Part shown: positions 25,809-36,883 of the stretch, piece by piece
How positions within the stretch are numbered: the first letter of the stretch is position 1
Layout: each line of letters opens with the position of its first letter
Source: Stenotrophomonas nitritireducens
GTDB taxonomy: Bacteria; Pseudomonadota; Gammaproteobacteria; Xanthomonadales; Xanthomonadaceae
Assembly (NCBI RefSeq): GCF_001700965.1
Contig: NZ_CP016756.1
Location: 3,524,501 to 3,588,500 of the forward strand
Reading direction: 5' to 3'
DNA length: 64,000 bases
The notes under the pieces: generated by a model
The model's database searches: none
What the model saw: the letters and a program-made list of their open reading frames with translations, nothing else
What the model was told of the DNA's origin: nothing
Program-made: the position numbers and the translations under genes

Positions 25809-26193
25809 CGTCGGTGATGACTCCATTGCGAGCGCCCGCCGCCGCAGTGGCGGGCAGTTGGTCCAATCCCTGTTCCGGATAGTTCATTACCCGCAGCAAC
25901 ATCGCCAGACTCAAACCCGATACACGCCGCGTGGGAGTGCCCAGGCGGGCCAGCTGACCGGCAAGATTGCTGGGGCTGGCGCCGTACAGATCGGTCAGTA
26001 TCAACACGCCACCGTCGCCTTCCACCCGGCGCATCGCTGCCGAAGCGGCGGGCAGCAGGGCTTCCAGGTCGGCGTCGAAAGGGACTTCGAACGCTTCGGT
26101 TTTCAGCGGCAGTTGCCGCAACAGGGTGGTCGCCACTTCCAGCAGGGAAGTGCCGATACCGGTGTGAGTTACAAGGAGAATGCCGCAGGTCAT
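25801..26193 (-). CDS. PTS EIIA component, mannose type
   Basis: A 130-residue EIIA domain with active His10 in GILLVTHTGIG and the family block GGVLILTDLYGASPSNLAGQL. No EIIB, EIIC or EIID partner is encoded in the window, so it probably acts as a phosphorylation-state signal rather than in uptake. It overlaps the HPr start by eight bases. Confidence 0.93.
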   Translation of the reverse strand: MTCGILLVTHTGIGTSLLEVATTLLRQLPLKTEAFEVPFDADLEALLPAASAAMRRVEGDGGVLILTDLYGASPSNLAGQLARLGTPTRRVSGLSLAMLLRVMNYPEQGLDQLPATAAAGARNGVITDDA

Positions 26194-26291
26194 CCCTGAA
26201 CGTTAACAGGTCAGGCCAAGTCCGCGATAGCGTCTAAAACTGTCTTCTGTGTGCCATTCAGGGCTTGCCGACCGTCTGTTCGCGCGCGCTT

Positions 26292-27170
26292 TCAATCCTG
26301 CTCGCGGTGAAAGGTGGCCACGTCCTGCCAGCCGCGTTCGCGGGCATGCCGGGCCAGCCGTTCGGCCAGGTAGACCGAGCGGTGTTTGCCGCCGGTGCAG
26401 CCGAACGCCACGGTGACATAGCTGCGGGTCTCGCTGCCCAGTTTGGGCAGCCAGGTATCGAGCAGGTCCTGCAGTTGGGTGACGTAGCGCACCACGTCGG
26501 GCTGCGCGTCCAGGTACTCGCGCACCTCACGGTCACGGCCGGTCAGCGAGCGCAGTTCCGGGTCCCAGTGCGGATTGGGCAATACCCGCGCATCGAACAC
26601 GAAATCCGCTTCGGCCGGCACGCCGCGCTTGTAGGCGAAGGATTCGAACAGCAGTGAGAGCTTGCTCTCGTGGCTGAGCGCGAAATCGGTGATGACCCGG
26701 CGCCGCAGCTGGTGGACGTTGAGGCGCGTGGTGTCGATGACGGCGTCGGCTTCGCGGCGTAGTGGCGCGGTCAGCTCGCGCTCGCGACTGATGGCTTCCG
26801 GCAGGGACAGGCCCAGGTGGCTGAGCGGATGGCGGCGGCGGGTATCGGCGTAGCGGGCCAGCAAGGTGTCATCGTCGGCCTCGAAGAACAGCAGGCGCGC
26901 TTCAATGCCGTAATCCAGCGCGGTCTTGCGCCAGCTCGCCAATTGGCTCAGGTCGCTGCGGCCACGCACGTCGATGCCCACCACCAGCCGCCGCGGGCTG
27001 GTTTCCTCGCGTTCGCCGAGCACACCACGGACGAATTCCGGCAGCAGGCTGACCGGGATGTTGTCCGAACAGTAGTAATCCAGGTCCTCAAAGGTCTTCA
27101 ACGCGACCGATTTGCCCGATCCGGACAGGCCGCTGACGATGATCAGCACCGATGCGGGGTGTGCGCTCAT
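26292..27170 (-). CDS. rapZ: RNase adaptor protein RapZ
   Basis: A 292-residue protein with Walker A GLSGSGKS (residues 14-21) and C-terminal block [19 protein letters not shown]. In enterics RapZ binds GlmZ small RNA and directs RNase E to it, adjusting glucosamine-6-phosphate synthase. Whether a GlmZ-like RNA exists here is unknown. Its start overlaps the hprK stop by four bases. Confidence 0.95.
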   Translation of the reverse strand: MSAHPASVLIIVSGLSGSGKSVALKTFEDLDYYCSDNIPVSLLPEFVRGVLGEREETSPRRLVVGIDVRGRSDLSQLASWRKTALDYGIEARLLFFEADDDTLLARYADTRRRHPLSHLGLSLPEAISRERELTAPLRREADAVIDTTRLNVHQLRRRVITDFALSHESKLSLLFESFAYKRGVPAEADFVFDARVLPNPHWDPELRSLTGRDREVREYLDAQPDVVRYVTQLQDLLDTWLPKLGSETRSYVTVAFGCTGGKHRSVYLAERLARHARERGWQDVATFHREQD

Positions 27171-28117
27171 TGACTACGTTGCTCCAGCAGATTGCTATGG
27201 CGGGCGATGAACATCGCCGCCGGGTCGATGCCCTTGGTGCGCAGGATGTGCAGGCGGGTGGCGGCCTCGGTGAGCACCGCCAGGTTGCGGCCGGGCATCA
27301 CCGGCAGGGTGATCAGCGGCACGTCCAGGTCCAGCACATGGCGCTTGCCCGAATCGCCGGTGAGGCGCTCGTAGCCGTAGCTGCTGGGTTCGGTCATGGG
27401 CTTGGTCAGGTGCACGATCAGCCGAAGGTACTTGTTCTTCTTTACAGATGTGTCACCAAACATCTGTCGCACGTTCAGTACACCCAGGCCGCGCACTTCC
27501 AGCAGGTCCTGCAGCAGCTCCGGGCAGGTGCCGTCGAGCACGTCAGGGGCGATCTGGGTGAATTCGGGGGCGTCGTCGGCAACCAGCCGGTGCCCGCGCG
27601 AGAGCAGCTCCAGGGCCAGCTCGCTCTTGCCCGAGCCGGCTTCGCCGGTGATCAGCACGCCAATGGAATAGATCTCCATGAATACGCCATGCAGGATGAC
27701 CCGCGGCGCCAGCGTACGGGCCAGGTGGTAGCTGAGGTGGTTGAGCAGTTCGTGGCCGCGCCGCGGGGAGACCCATAGCGGGGTCTGCGATTCGTCGGCG
27801 GCCGAGCGCAGGTCTTCCGGGCAGCCATGGCTTTTGGTGATGACCAGCGCCAGCGGCCGCGCCTGGATGATGCGTTCGATCACTTCCCAGCGCTGCCGCG
27901 CATCCAGCGAATCGAGCCAGGTCAGTTCCTCGGTGCCGAGGATCTGCACTTTGTTGGGATAGATGGTGTTGAGGTAGCCGGCCAGCGAGGGCCGCCGCGA
28001 GACCGTATTGCCCGCCTCCAGTTCGCGTTGCGAGCCGGCATGGCCGGCGACCCAGCGCAGATCGAGCTTTTCGCGCTGCTGGTCGAACAGTTCCTGGGCG
28101 GTGATGCTGGTATTCAT
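27167..28117 (-). CDS. hprK: HPr kinase/phosphorylase
   Basis: A 316-residue bifunctional enzyme that phosphorylates HPr Ser46 with ATP or pyrophosphate and removes it with phosphate. Walker [16 protein letters not shown] and the C-terminal signature block [15 protein letters not shown] are intact. Common in Gram-positives and retained in xanthomonads, where it controls the PTS phosphorelay. It overlaps ptsN upstream and rapZ downstream by four bases each. Confidence 0.95.
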   Translation of the reverse strand: MNTSITAQELFDQQREKLDLRWVAGHAGSQRELEAGNTVSRRPSLAGYLNTIYPNKVQILGTEELTWLDSLDARQRWEVIERIIQARPLALVITKSHGCPEDLRSAADESQTPLWVSPRRGHELLNHLSYHLARTLAPRVILHGVFMEIYSIGVLITGEAGSGKSELALELLSRGHRLVADDAPEFTQIAPDVLDGTCPELLQDLLEVRGLGVLNVRQMFGDTSVKKNKYLRLIVHLTKPMTEPSSYGYERLTGDSGKRHVLDLDVPLITLPVMPGRNLAVLTEAATRLHILRTKGIDPAAMFIARHSNLLEQRSQ

Positions 28118-28566
28118 CCGCTGCGCGCCTGTTGCGGGTGGGTGATGATGTGTTTGAGCGCCTGCGCGTCGGGGGCAACGCGCAGGGCCTGGCGGATGTC
28201 GGCGTCGGAGAAGATCTCCGCCAGCTCGGACAGCAGCATCAGGTGCTGGTGGGTGTAATGCGCCGGTACGGCCATCGCAAACACCAGATCCACCGGCTCG
28301 TCGCCGCCGAAATCCACGGGCTGCTGCAGCCTCAGCAGGGCACCACGCGGCGCCTGCAGGGTGTCCGAACGGCCATGGGGAATGGCGATACCGTGGCCAA
28401 TGGCCGTGCTGCCGACGTTTTCACGGTCGCGCAGGCTGAGAAAGAGACTGTCCGCGCCGGCCTCACGGCAGGCAAGCAGGCGGGAGGCAGCAATCAGGGT
28501 GCTGTCACGATCAGCGACCGCGAGTACCTGGGTACTCACGGCCGCCATCAGGTCGGTCAACGGCAT
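28114..28566 (-). CDS. ptsN: Nitrogen-regulatory PTS EIIA (PtsN)
   Basis: A 150-residue EIIA of the fructose/nitrogen class with active His64 in [11 protein letters not shown]. It regulates potassium transport and sigma-54-related processes in other proteobacteria by binding partners in its unphosphorylated form. It is encoded three genes after lptB and two after rpoN, its conserved place. Confidence 0.93.
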   Translation of the reverse strand: MPLTDLMAAVSTQVLAVADRDSTLIAASRLLACREAGADSLFLSLRDRENVGSTAIGHGIAIPHGRSDTLQAPRGALLRLQQPVDFGGDEPVDLVFAMAVPAHYTHQHLMLLSELAEIFSDADIRQALRVAPDAQALKHIITHPQQARSG

Positions 28567-28591
28567 GTTGGCTTACGGCTGGGGGTGAAGA

Positions 28592-28906
28592 TCAGCCATT
28601 GTCGCGCAGAGCATGCGATGCGTGGGGAAGATGCTTTTCCTTGTGCTTTATGACCAGCCGGTCGAGCTTGTCGGCCAATACGTCGATGGCTGCATACATG
28701 GTGGTGGCAGCCGCATCGGCGTGCAGGGTGCGCCCGGGTAGATTCACCGTGGCGACGACGAGGTAGTCAGGCTTGCGGGTGGACAACTGGACGCGGACTT
28801 CGCAGTGCTGGTCGAAGTGCCGACCCAGCCGTTCCAGCTTTGTTTCCACGTATTCCTTCAGGGCAGGCGTGACTTCAACTTGCTGGCCATACGTCTCGAT
28901 ACGCAT
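28592..28906 (-). CDS. hpf: Ribosome hibernation promoting factor, short form
   Basis: A 104-residue HPF/YfiA-type protein (MRIETYGQQVEVTPALKEYV, then YLVVATVNLPGRTLHADA). It binds the decoding region of idle 30S subunits and promotes 100S dimers in slow growth. It is the short form, lacking the C-terminal dimerisation domain of long HPF. Situated between rpoN and ptsN as in most proteobacteria. Confidence 0.95.
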   Translation of the reverse strand: MRIETYGQQVEVTPALKEYVETKLERLGRHFDQHCEVRVQLSTRKPDYLVVATVNLPGRTLHADAAATTMYAAIDVLADKLDRLVIKHKEKHLPHASHALRDNG

Positions 28907-28965
28907 CGGATTCCTCCTGTGGTTCGGGGTTGCCTTGATGAACCCTGCGCTGCTCGACGAATGCT

Positions 28966-30399
28966 TCAGGCGATGCGGACGCGTTCGTGAGAGGCACAGA
29001 TGTTCATGGCCTCACGATACTTCGCAACGGTGCGCCGCGCCACCGGTATGCCACTGGTTTTGAGCATCTCAGCCAGCTTGGCGTCAGAAAGCGGTTTGCG
29101 CGGGTTTTCCGCATCGATCAGATTGCGGATCATCGACTGGATCGCAGTGCTGGAAGCCTCACCGCCGCCTTCGGTATCAATACCCGAGGCGAAAAAGGCG
29201 CGCAGCGGCAGGGTGCCGCGCGGGGTGCGTACGTATTTGCGGGCGATGGCGCGCGAAATGGTGGATTCGTGCAGTTCCAGTTCGCCGGCGATTTCACGCA
29301 GCGTTAGCGGACGCAGGGCCTGCTCGCCGAATTCCAGAAAACCGGCCTGGTGATGCAGCAGGCTGCTGACCACCCGCAGCAGGGTTTCGCCACGCGCCTG
29401 CAGGCTCTTCAGCAGCCAGCGCGCTTCCTGCAGCTGCGCGCGCAGATAGCTGGCATCGGCATCGCCGCAGCGGCGGATCAGTTGTTCGTAGCCATGATTG
29501 ATCACTACGCGCGGACCGGCATGGCCGGCCAGCGCACAGCGCCAGATGCCGCGCTGTCGCCAGATCACACAGTCGGGCACGACATAGGTGTCCGAACTCA
29601 TCTGGCCCAGCTGCTTGCCCGGGCGTGGATCGAGCGAGCGCAGCAGCTGCACGGCTTCTTCCACGTCGGCAACGGATTGCTTGAGTTCCTGCGCGATGCC
29701 GCTGATGCCGGCGCGCGGAAGCCGTTCCAGCGGGCCGTCGGCAATGCGCCTGGCCAGCGTCAGTGCGGGTGTATCGGTGGGCAGCGTATCCAGTTGCAGC
29801 GCAAGGCATTCGCCAAGAGTGCGCGCGCCCACACCGGCCGGGTCGAAGCGCTGGATCTGGCGCAGCACTGCCAGGATCTCGTCTTCGTCGGCATGGATTT
29901 CAGGCAGCAGCGTCTGCGCGATGGCAGACAGCGGCTCGCGCAGGTAGCCGTCTTCGTCCAGGGCATCAATCAGGGCCACACCGATGGCGCGATCACAGCG
30001 GCCCAGATGCGTAAGGTGCAGCTGCCACAGCAGGTGATCGGCGAGCGTGTCGCCGTCTTCGGCCTGCTCGCGTTCGCTGCTGTCGCCGTCGTCGTCGAAC
30101 GAACTGGAGCGCGCGCTGCTCCAGTCGTCATCGCCGCCATCCCAGTCTTCGCCGTCGGCGTTGATGTCACCCTGTGCGGGATCAATTGGGGTTTCGTCGC
30201 TGGAACTGCTGGACGGGCTGTCGTCGCCGTCACTGCCGTCGGTGTTCTCGGCCCATTCCAGCAGCGGGTTGGTTTCCACCGCTTCGGTCAGTTCCAGCTC
30301 CAGCTCGGTACTGGACATCTGCAGCAGCCGGATGGCCTGACGCAACTGCGGCGTCATCACCAGGCTCTGTCCCATCGATGTCTGCAGCCGAGCTTTCAT
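28966..30399 (-). CDS. rpoN: RNA polymerase sigma-54 factor
   Basis: A 477-residue sigma-54. Region I is glutamine/leucine-rich (MKARLQTSMGQSLVMTPQLRQAI), region II is a long acidic linker (about residues 45-120, Asp/Ser/Glu-rich), then core-binding and DNA-binding domains. The RpoN box ARRTVAKYREAMNI is near the C-terminus. It needs AAA+ activators and recognises -24/-12 promoters, often for pili and nitrogen genes. Confidence 0.97.
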   Translation of the reverse strand: MKARLQTSMGQSLVMTPQLRQAIRLLQMSSTELELELTEAVETNPLLEWAENTDGSDGDDSPSSSSSDETPIDPAQGDINADGEDWDGGDDDWSSARSSSFDDDGDSSEREQAEDGDTLADHLLWQLHLTHLGRCDRAIGVALIDALDEDGYLREPLSAIAQTLLPEIHADEDEILAVLRQIQRFDPAGVGARTLGECLALQLDTLPTDTPALTLARRIADGPLERLPRAGISGIAQELKQSVADVEEAVQLLRSLDPRPGKQLGQMSSDTYVVPDCVIWRQRGIWRCALAGHAGPRVVINHGYEQLIRRCGDADASYLRAQLQEARWLLKSLQARGETLLRVVSSLLHHQAGFLEFGEQALRPLTLREIAGELELHESTISRAIARKYVRTPRGTLPLRAFFASGIDTEGGGEASSTAIQSMIRNLIDAENPRKPLSDAKLAEMLKTSGIPVARRTVAKYREAMNICASHERVRIA

Positions 30400-30440
30400 G
30401 CCTGATCCGTCCGGGAAGGGGCCCGACGTGGCGCTGCGAC

Positions 30441-31160
30441 TCAGAGGGTGAAAGCGTCCCCGAGGTAAACACGGCGCACGTCGGTATTTGCCAGCAGATC
30501 TTCTGGTGCCCCCTGCGCCAGTACGCTGCCCTCAGCGAGGATATACGCACGGTCGCAGATTCCCAAGGTCTCGCGCACATTATGGTCGGTGATCAACACA
30601 CCGATGCCGCGTTGCTTGAGGTGGGTCACGATGCGCTGGATCTCGCCGACCGAAATCGGGTCGACGCCGGCAAACGGTTCGTCGAGCAGGATCAGCCGCG
30701 GCCGTGCCGCCAGGGCGCGGGCAATTTCGCAGCGGCGGCGTTCACCGCCGGACAGGCTGGCACCGGCCTGGTCGGCAACGTGGCTGATCTGCAGTTCTTC
30801 CAGCAGCGAGGACAGCTCGCGTTCGCGGCTGGCATTGTCCAGGTCTTCGCGCAGTTCCAGCACCAGACGGATGTTGTCGGCCACGCTGAGCTTGCGGAAC
30901 ACCGACGGTTCCTGCGGCAGGTAGCCGACGCCGAGCTTGGCGCGCTCGTACATCGGCTCGTTGGTGAGGTCCTTGCCGTCGAGCATGATGCTGCCGGCAT
31001 CGGCGGCCACCAGGCCGACGATCATGTAGAAGCAGGTGGTCTTGCCGGCACCGTTGGGACCGAGCACGCCCACCACTTCACCGGCATCCAGGGTCAGCCC
31101 GAAGTCCTTGACGACTTCGCGGTTCTTGTAGCGCTTGCGCAGGCCTTGGGCAACGAGCAT
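30441..31160 (-). CDS. lptB: LPS export ABC transporter ATPase LptB
   Basis: A 239-residue ATPase with Walker [10 protein letters not shown], signature LSGGERRR and Walker [14 protein letters not shown]. It works with LptFG (not in this window) to extract lipopolysaccharide from the inner membrane into the LptC-LptA bridge. Its ATG overlaps the lptA stop (TAATG). Confidence 0.97.
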   Translation of the reverse strand: MLVAQGLRKRYKNREVVKDFGLTLDAGEVVGVLGPNGAGKTTCFYMIVGLVAADAGSIMLDGKDLTNEPMYERAKLGVGYLPQEPSVFRKLSVADNIRLVLELREDLDNASRERELSSLLEELQISHVADQAGASLSGGERRRCEIARALAARPRLILLDEPFAGVDPISVGEIQRIVTHLKQRGIGVLITDHNVRETLGICDRAYILAEGSVLAQGAPEDLLANTDVRRVYLGDAFTL

Positions 31161-31687
31161 TACTTGGAATCTCCCGACGCCGCCGGCGCCTTGGTCTTGG
31201 GCTGGATGACGGTGCGCACGCGGGTGCCGTCGCCACCGCTCTGCATCGCGCCGCTGCGGGTGTTGTAGACCATGCGCTGGCCGGCGTTGGTGCCGCGCTC
31301 GGACTCGACCTTGTAGTTGCCGGTCAGGATGATCACTTCGCTGTTGATGTTGTAGTCCATGTTGTCGGCACGGGCATTCATCCAGGTGTTGTCATCCATC
31401 TGCTGCTTCAGCGTGGCCTGTTTGCCGGTCAGCACGACGCGCTCGGTTTCACCGTTCTTGCGGATCACATCGGCGGTATCGGCATGGATCTCCATCGTGC
31501 CCTGGGTGATCACCACGTTGCCGCTGAACTGGCATTTGCCGTTGTCGCTGAAGTTGCAGTCGTTGTTGTTGGAGTCGATGGTCATCGGCTGGTTGCGGTC
31601 CGATGCCTTGGACCACGCCAGACCGGGTGCGAGCAGGGCGGCGAGCAGCGTGATCGACGCGAGCTTAGCGGGCAGCATTGGGTTCAT
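31160..31687 (-). CDS. lptA: LPS transport periplasmic protein LptA
   Basis: A 175-residue precursor with signal peptide (about 25 residues, ending LAWSKA) and an OstA-like beta-jellyroll ([39 protein letters not shown]). LptA oligomers bridge the periplasm for LPS. Its start lies inside the last codons of lptC (23-bp overlap), so translation is tightly coupled. Confidence 0.93.
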   Translation of the reverse strand: MNPMLPAKLASITLLAALLAPGLAWSKASDRNQPMTIDSNNNDCNFSDNGKCQFSGNVVITQGTMEIHADTADVIRKNGETERVVLTGKQATLKQQMDDNTWMNARADNMDYNINSEVIILTGNYKVESERGTNAGQRMVYNTRSGAMQSGGDGTRVRTVIQPKTKAPAASGDSK

Positions 31688-32231
31688 AGCGGGTCTTGAC
31701 CTGGGAAAGGAGTGAATACTGCTGGGATTTGAGGTTGGCGCGGAAACCGACGCCGGTCTGCGACAGGCCCGGGCGGGTAAGCGTCACCTGGCCGTCGGTG
31801 CGCGCCAGGTTCTGCTCGGGCAGCACATCCAGCGCGGCGGTGCGGAAGGTGGTGGGTGGGGTCTTGCCATCCTTGGGACTGTCGCCGGCGACGTTGCCGC
31901 GCAGGCGCAGTTCTTCGCCCTTGGGGCTGACCCAGCCGCTATCGGCACGCAGTTCCCAATGCTGTCCGGCCGCATCGGGTAACAGGAACAGCGGCTTGCT
32001 GATGGTCGAGGTCTGATCGGCACGGCTGCGCGCCATCGATGGCGCGCGCAGGGTGACCGATTCGTGGCCTTCCTTGTCCAGGGTGACGATCTCGAAGTCG
32101 GTCAGGGTGAAGTCGGTACTGCCTTCCTCGACCGCCGTGGGCGCGGTATTGGCGCGGTTGCGCCATGCCGACCAGCCGCTGAGCAGCGCCGCCAGCAGCA
32201 GGCCGAGACCCAGAATGGAACGCCAACTCAT
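31665..32231 (-). CDS. lptC: LPS export protein LptC
   Basis: A 188-residue bitopic inner-membrane protein. One N-terminal helix (WRSILGLGLLLAALLSGWSAW) is followed by a periplasmic jellyroll (DFTLTDFEIVTLDKEGHESVTL). It passes LPS from LptBFG to LptA. Start and the kdsC stop share a base region at 32231. Confidence 0.92.
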   Translation of the reverse strand: MSWRSILGLGLLLAALLSGWSAWRNRANTAPTAVEEGSTDFTLTDFEIVTLDKEGHESVTLRAPSMARSRADQTSTISKPLFLLPDAAGQHWELRADSGWVSPKGEELRLRGNVAGDSPKDGKTPPTTFRTAALDVLPEQNLARTDGQVTLTRPGLSQTGVGFRANLKSQQYSLLSQVKTRYEPNAAR

Positions 32232-32776
32232 CAGGAAAACCTCGCCAGAACCGCGTCCAGTTTGCCTTGCGCGGCCAACAATACGTCACACAGTTCGCGC
32301 GCTGCGCCGCGGCCGCCTTTGGCACGGGTCTGCCAATGCACGCGCTCGGCGATCCACGGATGGGCATCGGCCGGCGCCACGGCCAGGCCCACCGCGCCCA
32401 GCGGGGCCAGGTCGGGCAGGTCATCGCCCATGAAGGCGACCTGCTCCAGGCCGATGCCGTGCTGCGCGCACAGGGCGCGCACGCTGGCCAGCTTGTCGCC
32501 CACCGCAATCTGCGTATCGATGCCCAGATCAGCACCGCGGCGCTGCGCCGACAGGCTGTTGCGGGCGGTGATCAGAACCGGGTGGATGCCGTGCTGCTGC
32601 AGCAGTTTCAGGCCCAATCCGTCCTGCACGTAGTAAGCCTTGCTCTCGTTGCCGGCATGGTCATAGAACAGCCGGCCGTCGGTCAGGGTGCCGTCCACGT
32701 CGAAACAGGCCAGGCGGATGGCGCTGGCGGTGGCGCGCAGGTTGGCGGGGAAAAGCGTGAGCGGCGAGTAGGGCAT
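32231..32776 (-). CDS. kdsC: 3-deoxy-D-manno-octulosonate 8-phosphate phosphatase
   Basis: A 181-residue HAD-superfamily phosphatase: motif I CFDVDGTLTDG, motif II LITARNS, motif IV GDDLPDLAPL. It releases Kdo from Kdo-8-phosphate for lipid A inner-core synthesis. Followed at once by lptC and preceded by kdsD, the standard order. Confidence 0.95.
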   Translation of the reverse strand: MPYSPLTLFPANLRATASAIRLACFDVDGTLTDGRLFYDHAGNESKAYYVQDGLGLKLLQQHGIHPVLITARNSLSAQRRGADLGIDTQIAVGDKLASVRALCAQHGIGLEQVAFMGDDLPDLAPLGAVGLAVAPADAHPWIAERVHWQTRAKGGRGAARELCDVLLAAQGKLDAVLARFS

Positions 32777-32838
32777 TGGCAGGCAGTATCCGTTGCGGCA
32801 GGTCGGGCTTTGGCCCGAGACCGTTGATTGTGCGGGGT

Positions 32839-33840
32839 TTAAACCACTTTTGCCCGCAACAGGTCATGAATGTTCAGGGCGCCGACGGGGTGATTGTCGC
32901 CATCGACCACGATCAAACCATTGATCTTGTGGGTTTCCAGCAGGCGCGCGGCCTCGGCGGCGAGCTGGTCGGCGCCGATGGTGCGCGGGTTGCGGGTCAT
33001 CACCTGGGCGATGCTGGCGGTGCGGACGTCCAGATCGGTGTCCAGGGCACGGCGCAGGTCGCCGTCGGTGAACAGCCCCACCAATCTGCCCTGGGCGTCG
33101 ACCACGGCGGTCATGCCCAGCCGCTTGCGGCTCATTTCCATCAAAGCGGCGCTGAGGCTGGCATCTTCGCTGACGCTGGGCAGTTCTTCGCCCGAATGCA
33201 TCACATCGGTGATGTGCAGCAGCAGGCGCCGGCCGAGGCTGCCGGCCGGGTGCGAGCGGGCAAAATCATCGGCGGTGAAGCCGCGTGCATCCAGCAGGGC
33301 CACCGCCAGCGCGTCGCCCATCGCCAGCGAGGCGGTGGTGCTGGAGGTCGGGGCCAGTGCCAGCGGGCAGGCTTCATGGTCCACATTCACGTCCAGATGG
33401 ACGTCGGCGGCCGTCGCCAGGCTTGATTGCGGCCTGCCGGTCATGGAAATCAGCGGGTTGCCCTGGCGCTTGAACACCGGCAGCAGGGTCAGCACCTCGT
33501 CCGATTCGCCGGAATAGGACAGCGCCAATACCACGTCATCTTCGGTGATCATGCCCAGATCGCCGTGGCCGGCTTCGCCGGGGTGCACATAGAACGACGG
33601 CGTGCCGGTGGAGGCCAGGGTCGCAGCGATCTTGCGCGCGATATGCCCGGATTTGCCCATGCCGGTGGTCACCACGCGGCCGCGCGAGGCCAGTACCAGC
33701 CGGCAGGCGGCGGCGAATTCGGCGCCGATTCGGCCGCCCACCCGGTCCAGCTCGTCGCGCTCGATCTCGAACACGCGGTGACCACTGGCCACCAGATCGG
33801 CGTCGCGCAATGTATCCAGGGAAAGCGGGGAAGCAGCCAT
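32839..33840 (-). CDS. kdsD: Arabinose-5-phosphate isomerase
   Basis: A 333-residue enzyme converting ribulose-5-phosphate to arabinose-5-phosphate, the first step to Kdo. An N-terminal SIS domain (TTGMGKSGHIARKIAATLASTGTPSFY, LALSYSGESDE) is followed by two CBS domains. It heads the minus-strand run and is divergent from ibaG; the 52-bp gap must hold both promoters. Confidence 0.96.
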   Translation of the reverse strand: MAASPLSLDTLRDADLVASGHRVFEIERDELDRVGGRIGAEFAAACRLVLASRGRVVTTGMGKSGHIARKIAATLASTGTPSFYVHPGEAGHGDLGMITEDDVVLALSYSGESDEVLTLLPVFKRQGNPLISMTGRPQSSLATAADVHLDVNVDHEACPLALAPTSSTTASLAMGDALAVALLDARGFTADDFARSHPAGSLGRRLLLHITDVMHSGEELPSVSEDASLSAALMEMSRKRLGMTAVVDAQGRLVGLFTDGDLRRALDTDLDVRTASIAQVMTRNPRTIGADQLAAEAARLLETHKINGLIVVDGDNHPVGALNIHDLLRAKVV

Positions 33841-33892
33841 ACGGATGCCACTCGGATAGTAGAATGGGGGTCCATTTTATTAGGAAAGCGCT

Positions 33893-35743
<1,851 letters not shown>

Positions 35744-35758
35744 GCGTAGCGTCTGTGG

Positions 35759-36192
35759 GTAGTGCCGAGCCCTGCTCGGCAGAGGCATTACCGGTAGAGC
35801 CCATTGCTGAGCATGGCTCGGTACGATCTGCTCCCTCCCTTTCGCGTAGCGAAGGGGAGGGTTGGGGAGGGGTAAGCACTTCGCGCGCTGACGCAGCGTC
35901 AGCTTCGCGGCTTATGCCGCTCCCACAAGGCGCGTCTTCTGTAGTGCCGAGCCATGCTCGGCAGAGGCATCACCGGTAGAGCCCGCTGCCGAGCATGGCT
36001 CGGCACGATCTGCTCCCTCCCTTTCGCGTAGCGAAGGGGAGGGTTGGGGAGGGGTAAGCACTTCGCGCGCTGATGCAGCTTCAGCTTCGCGGCTTACGCC
36101 GCTCCCACAATGCGCGCCTTCTGTAGTGCCGAGCCATGCTCGGCAGAGGCGTCACCGGTAGAGCCCATTGCCGAGCATGGCTCGGCACTACA
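35759..36192. repeat. 182-bp tandem array of composite repeats
   Basis: Units begin at 35759, 35941 and 36123, an exact 182-bp period: two full copies and the first 70 bp of a third. Each full unit contains an inverted SMAG pair (GTAGTGCCGAGCC ... GGCTCGG), a hairpin plus G-tract element (CCCTTTCGCGTAGCGAAGGG then GGGGAGGGTTGGGGAGGGG), and an AGCGGCGT-family element. Copies differ at a handful of positions. It lies between the EF-hand gene and the DUF3108 gene; no coding signal. Confidence 0.9.
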
Positions 36193-36197
36193 GGTGC

Positions 36198-36881
36198 TTA
36201 CTGGATCGACTTGATGGTCAGGTCCAGTGCGTCCTGGCCGTTCTCACGCTGCAGCAGGCGTGCCGGCACCGGCATGCCGGGCACGATCCAGGCGATCTGT
36301 TCCTTGTTGCCATCCACGCGCGACACCTTGGTGGCTTCCTGCTGCTTGCCGGCGATGGTCATGGTTTCCTTGCCGATCACCCGGTAGGTCATCGGCTTGA
36401 TGCGGCCATCGTCGACCATGCGGTAGTTCAAGGGCTTGCCATCGGTGACGTCGCGGGCGATGGCCAGGTTGATCAGCAATGCATCCATGTCGCCATTCTG
36501 CAGACGAATCGGGCCGGCGCGTTCCGGCTTCACATCGCCGGTCCAGGTGGCCTGGTTGCTGCTCCAGTCATAGCGAGCATCCACCTGCTTGCGCTTGATC
36601 AGCACCACCGAGCGATCGTGGCTGCTGAGCGGGCGCAGCTTGCCGCCGTGCTCGTCGAACACGGTTGCCTGGCTCAGGTCGGCCATCGGGTTCTTGATCT
36701 GCAGGCTGTAACGCCATTGGTTGTTGCCGGCAGGAGCGACCGTCATCACGCCGTTGGCCTGCATGCCCATGTAGCTGGCCTGGTAATTGGCGGTAAACGG
36801 CTCGATGGCCAATGCCGGCAGGCTGGCCGCAGCCAAGGCGGCGGCCGCGAGGAAACGCAGGGGGCTACGGGAATGCTTCAT
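36198..36881 (-). CDS. DUF3108 periplasmic protein (copy 2)
   Basis: A 227-residue exported protein (signal MKHSRSPLRFLAAAALAAASLPALA) with the DUF3108 fold pattern FTANYQASYMGM and WIVPGMPVPARLLQRENGQDALDL. The function of the family is unknown; members are beta-rich envelope proteins. It is clearly paralogous to the gene at 36884 (matching YNW/YDW, GDxxALLxNL and LQRxxGQDxxDL blocks), so it arose by tandem duplication. Confidence 0.8.
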   Translation of the reverse strand: MKHSRSPLRFLAAAALAAASLPALAIEPFTANYQASYMGMQANGVMTVAPAGNNQWRYSLQIKNPMADLSQATVFDEHGGKLRPLSSHDRSVVLIKRKQVDARYDWSSNQATWTGDVKPERAGPIRLQNGDMDALLINLAIARDVTDGKPLNYRMVDDGRIKPMTYRVIGKETMTIAGKQQEATKVSRVDGNKEQIAWIVPGMPVPARLLQRENGQDALDLTIKSIQ

Positions 36882-36883
36882 GC

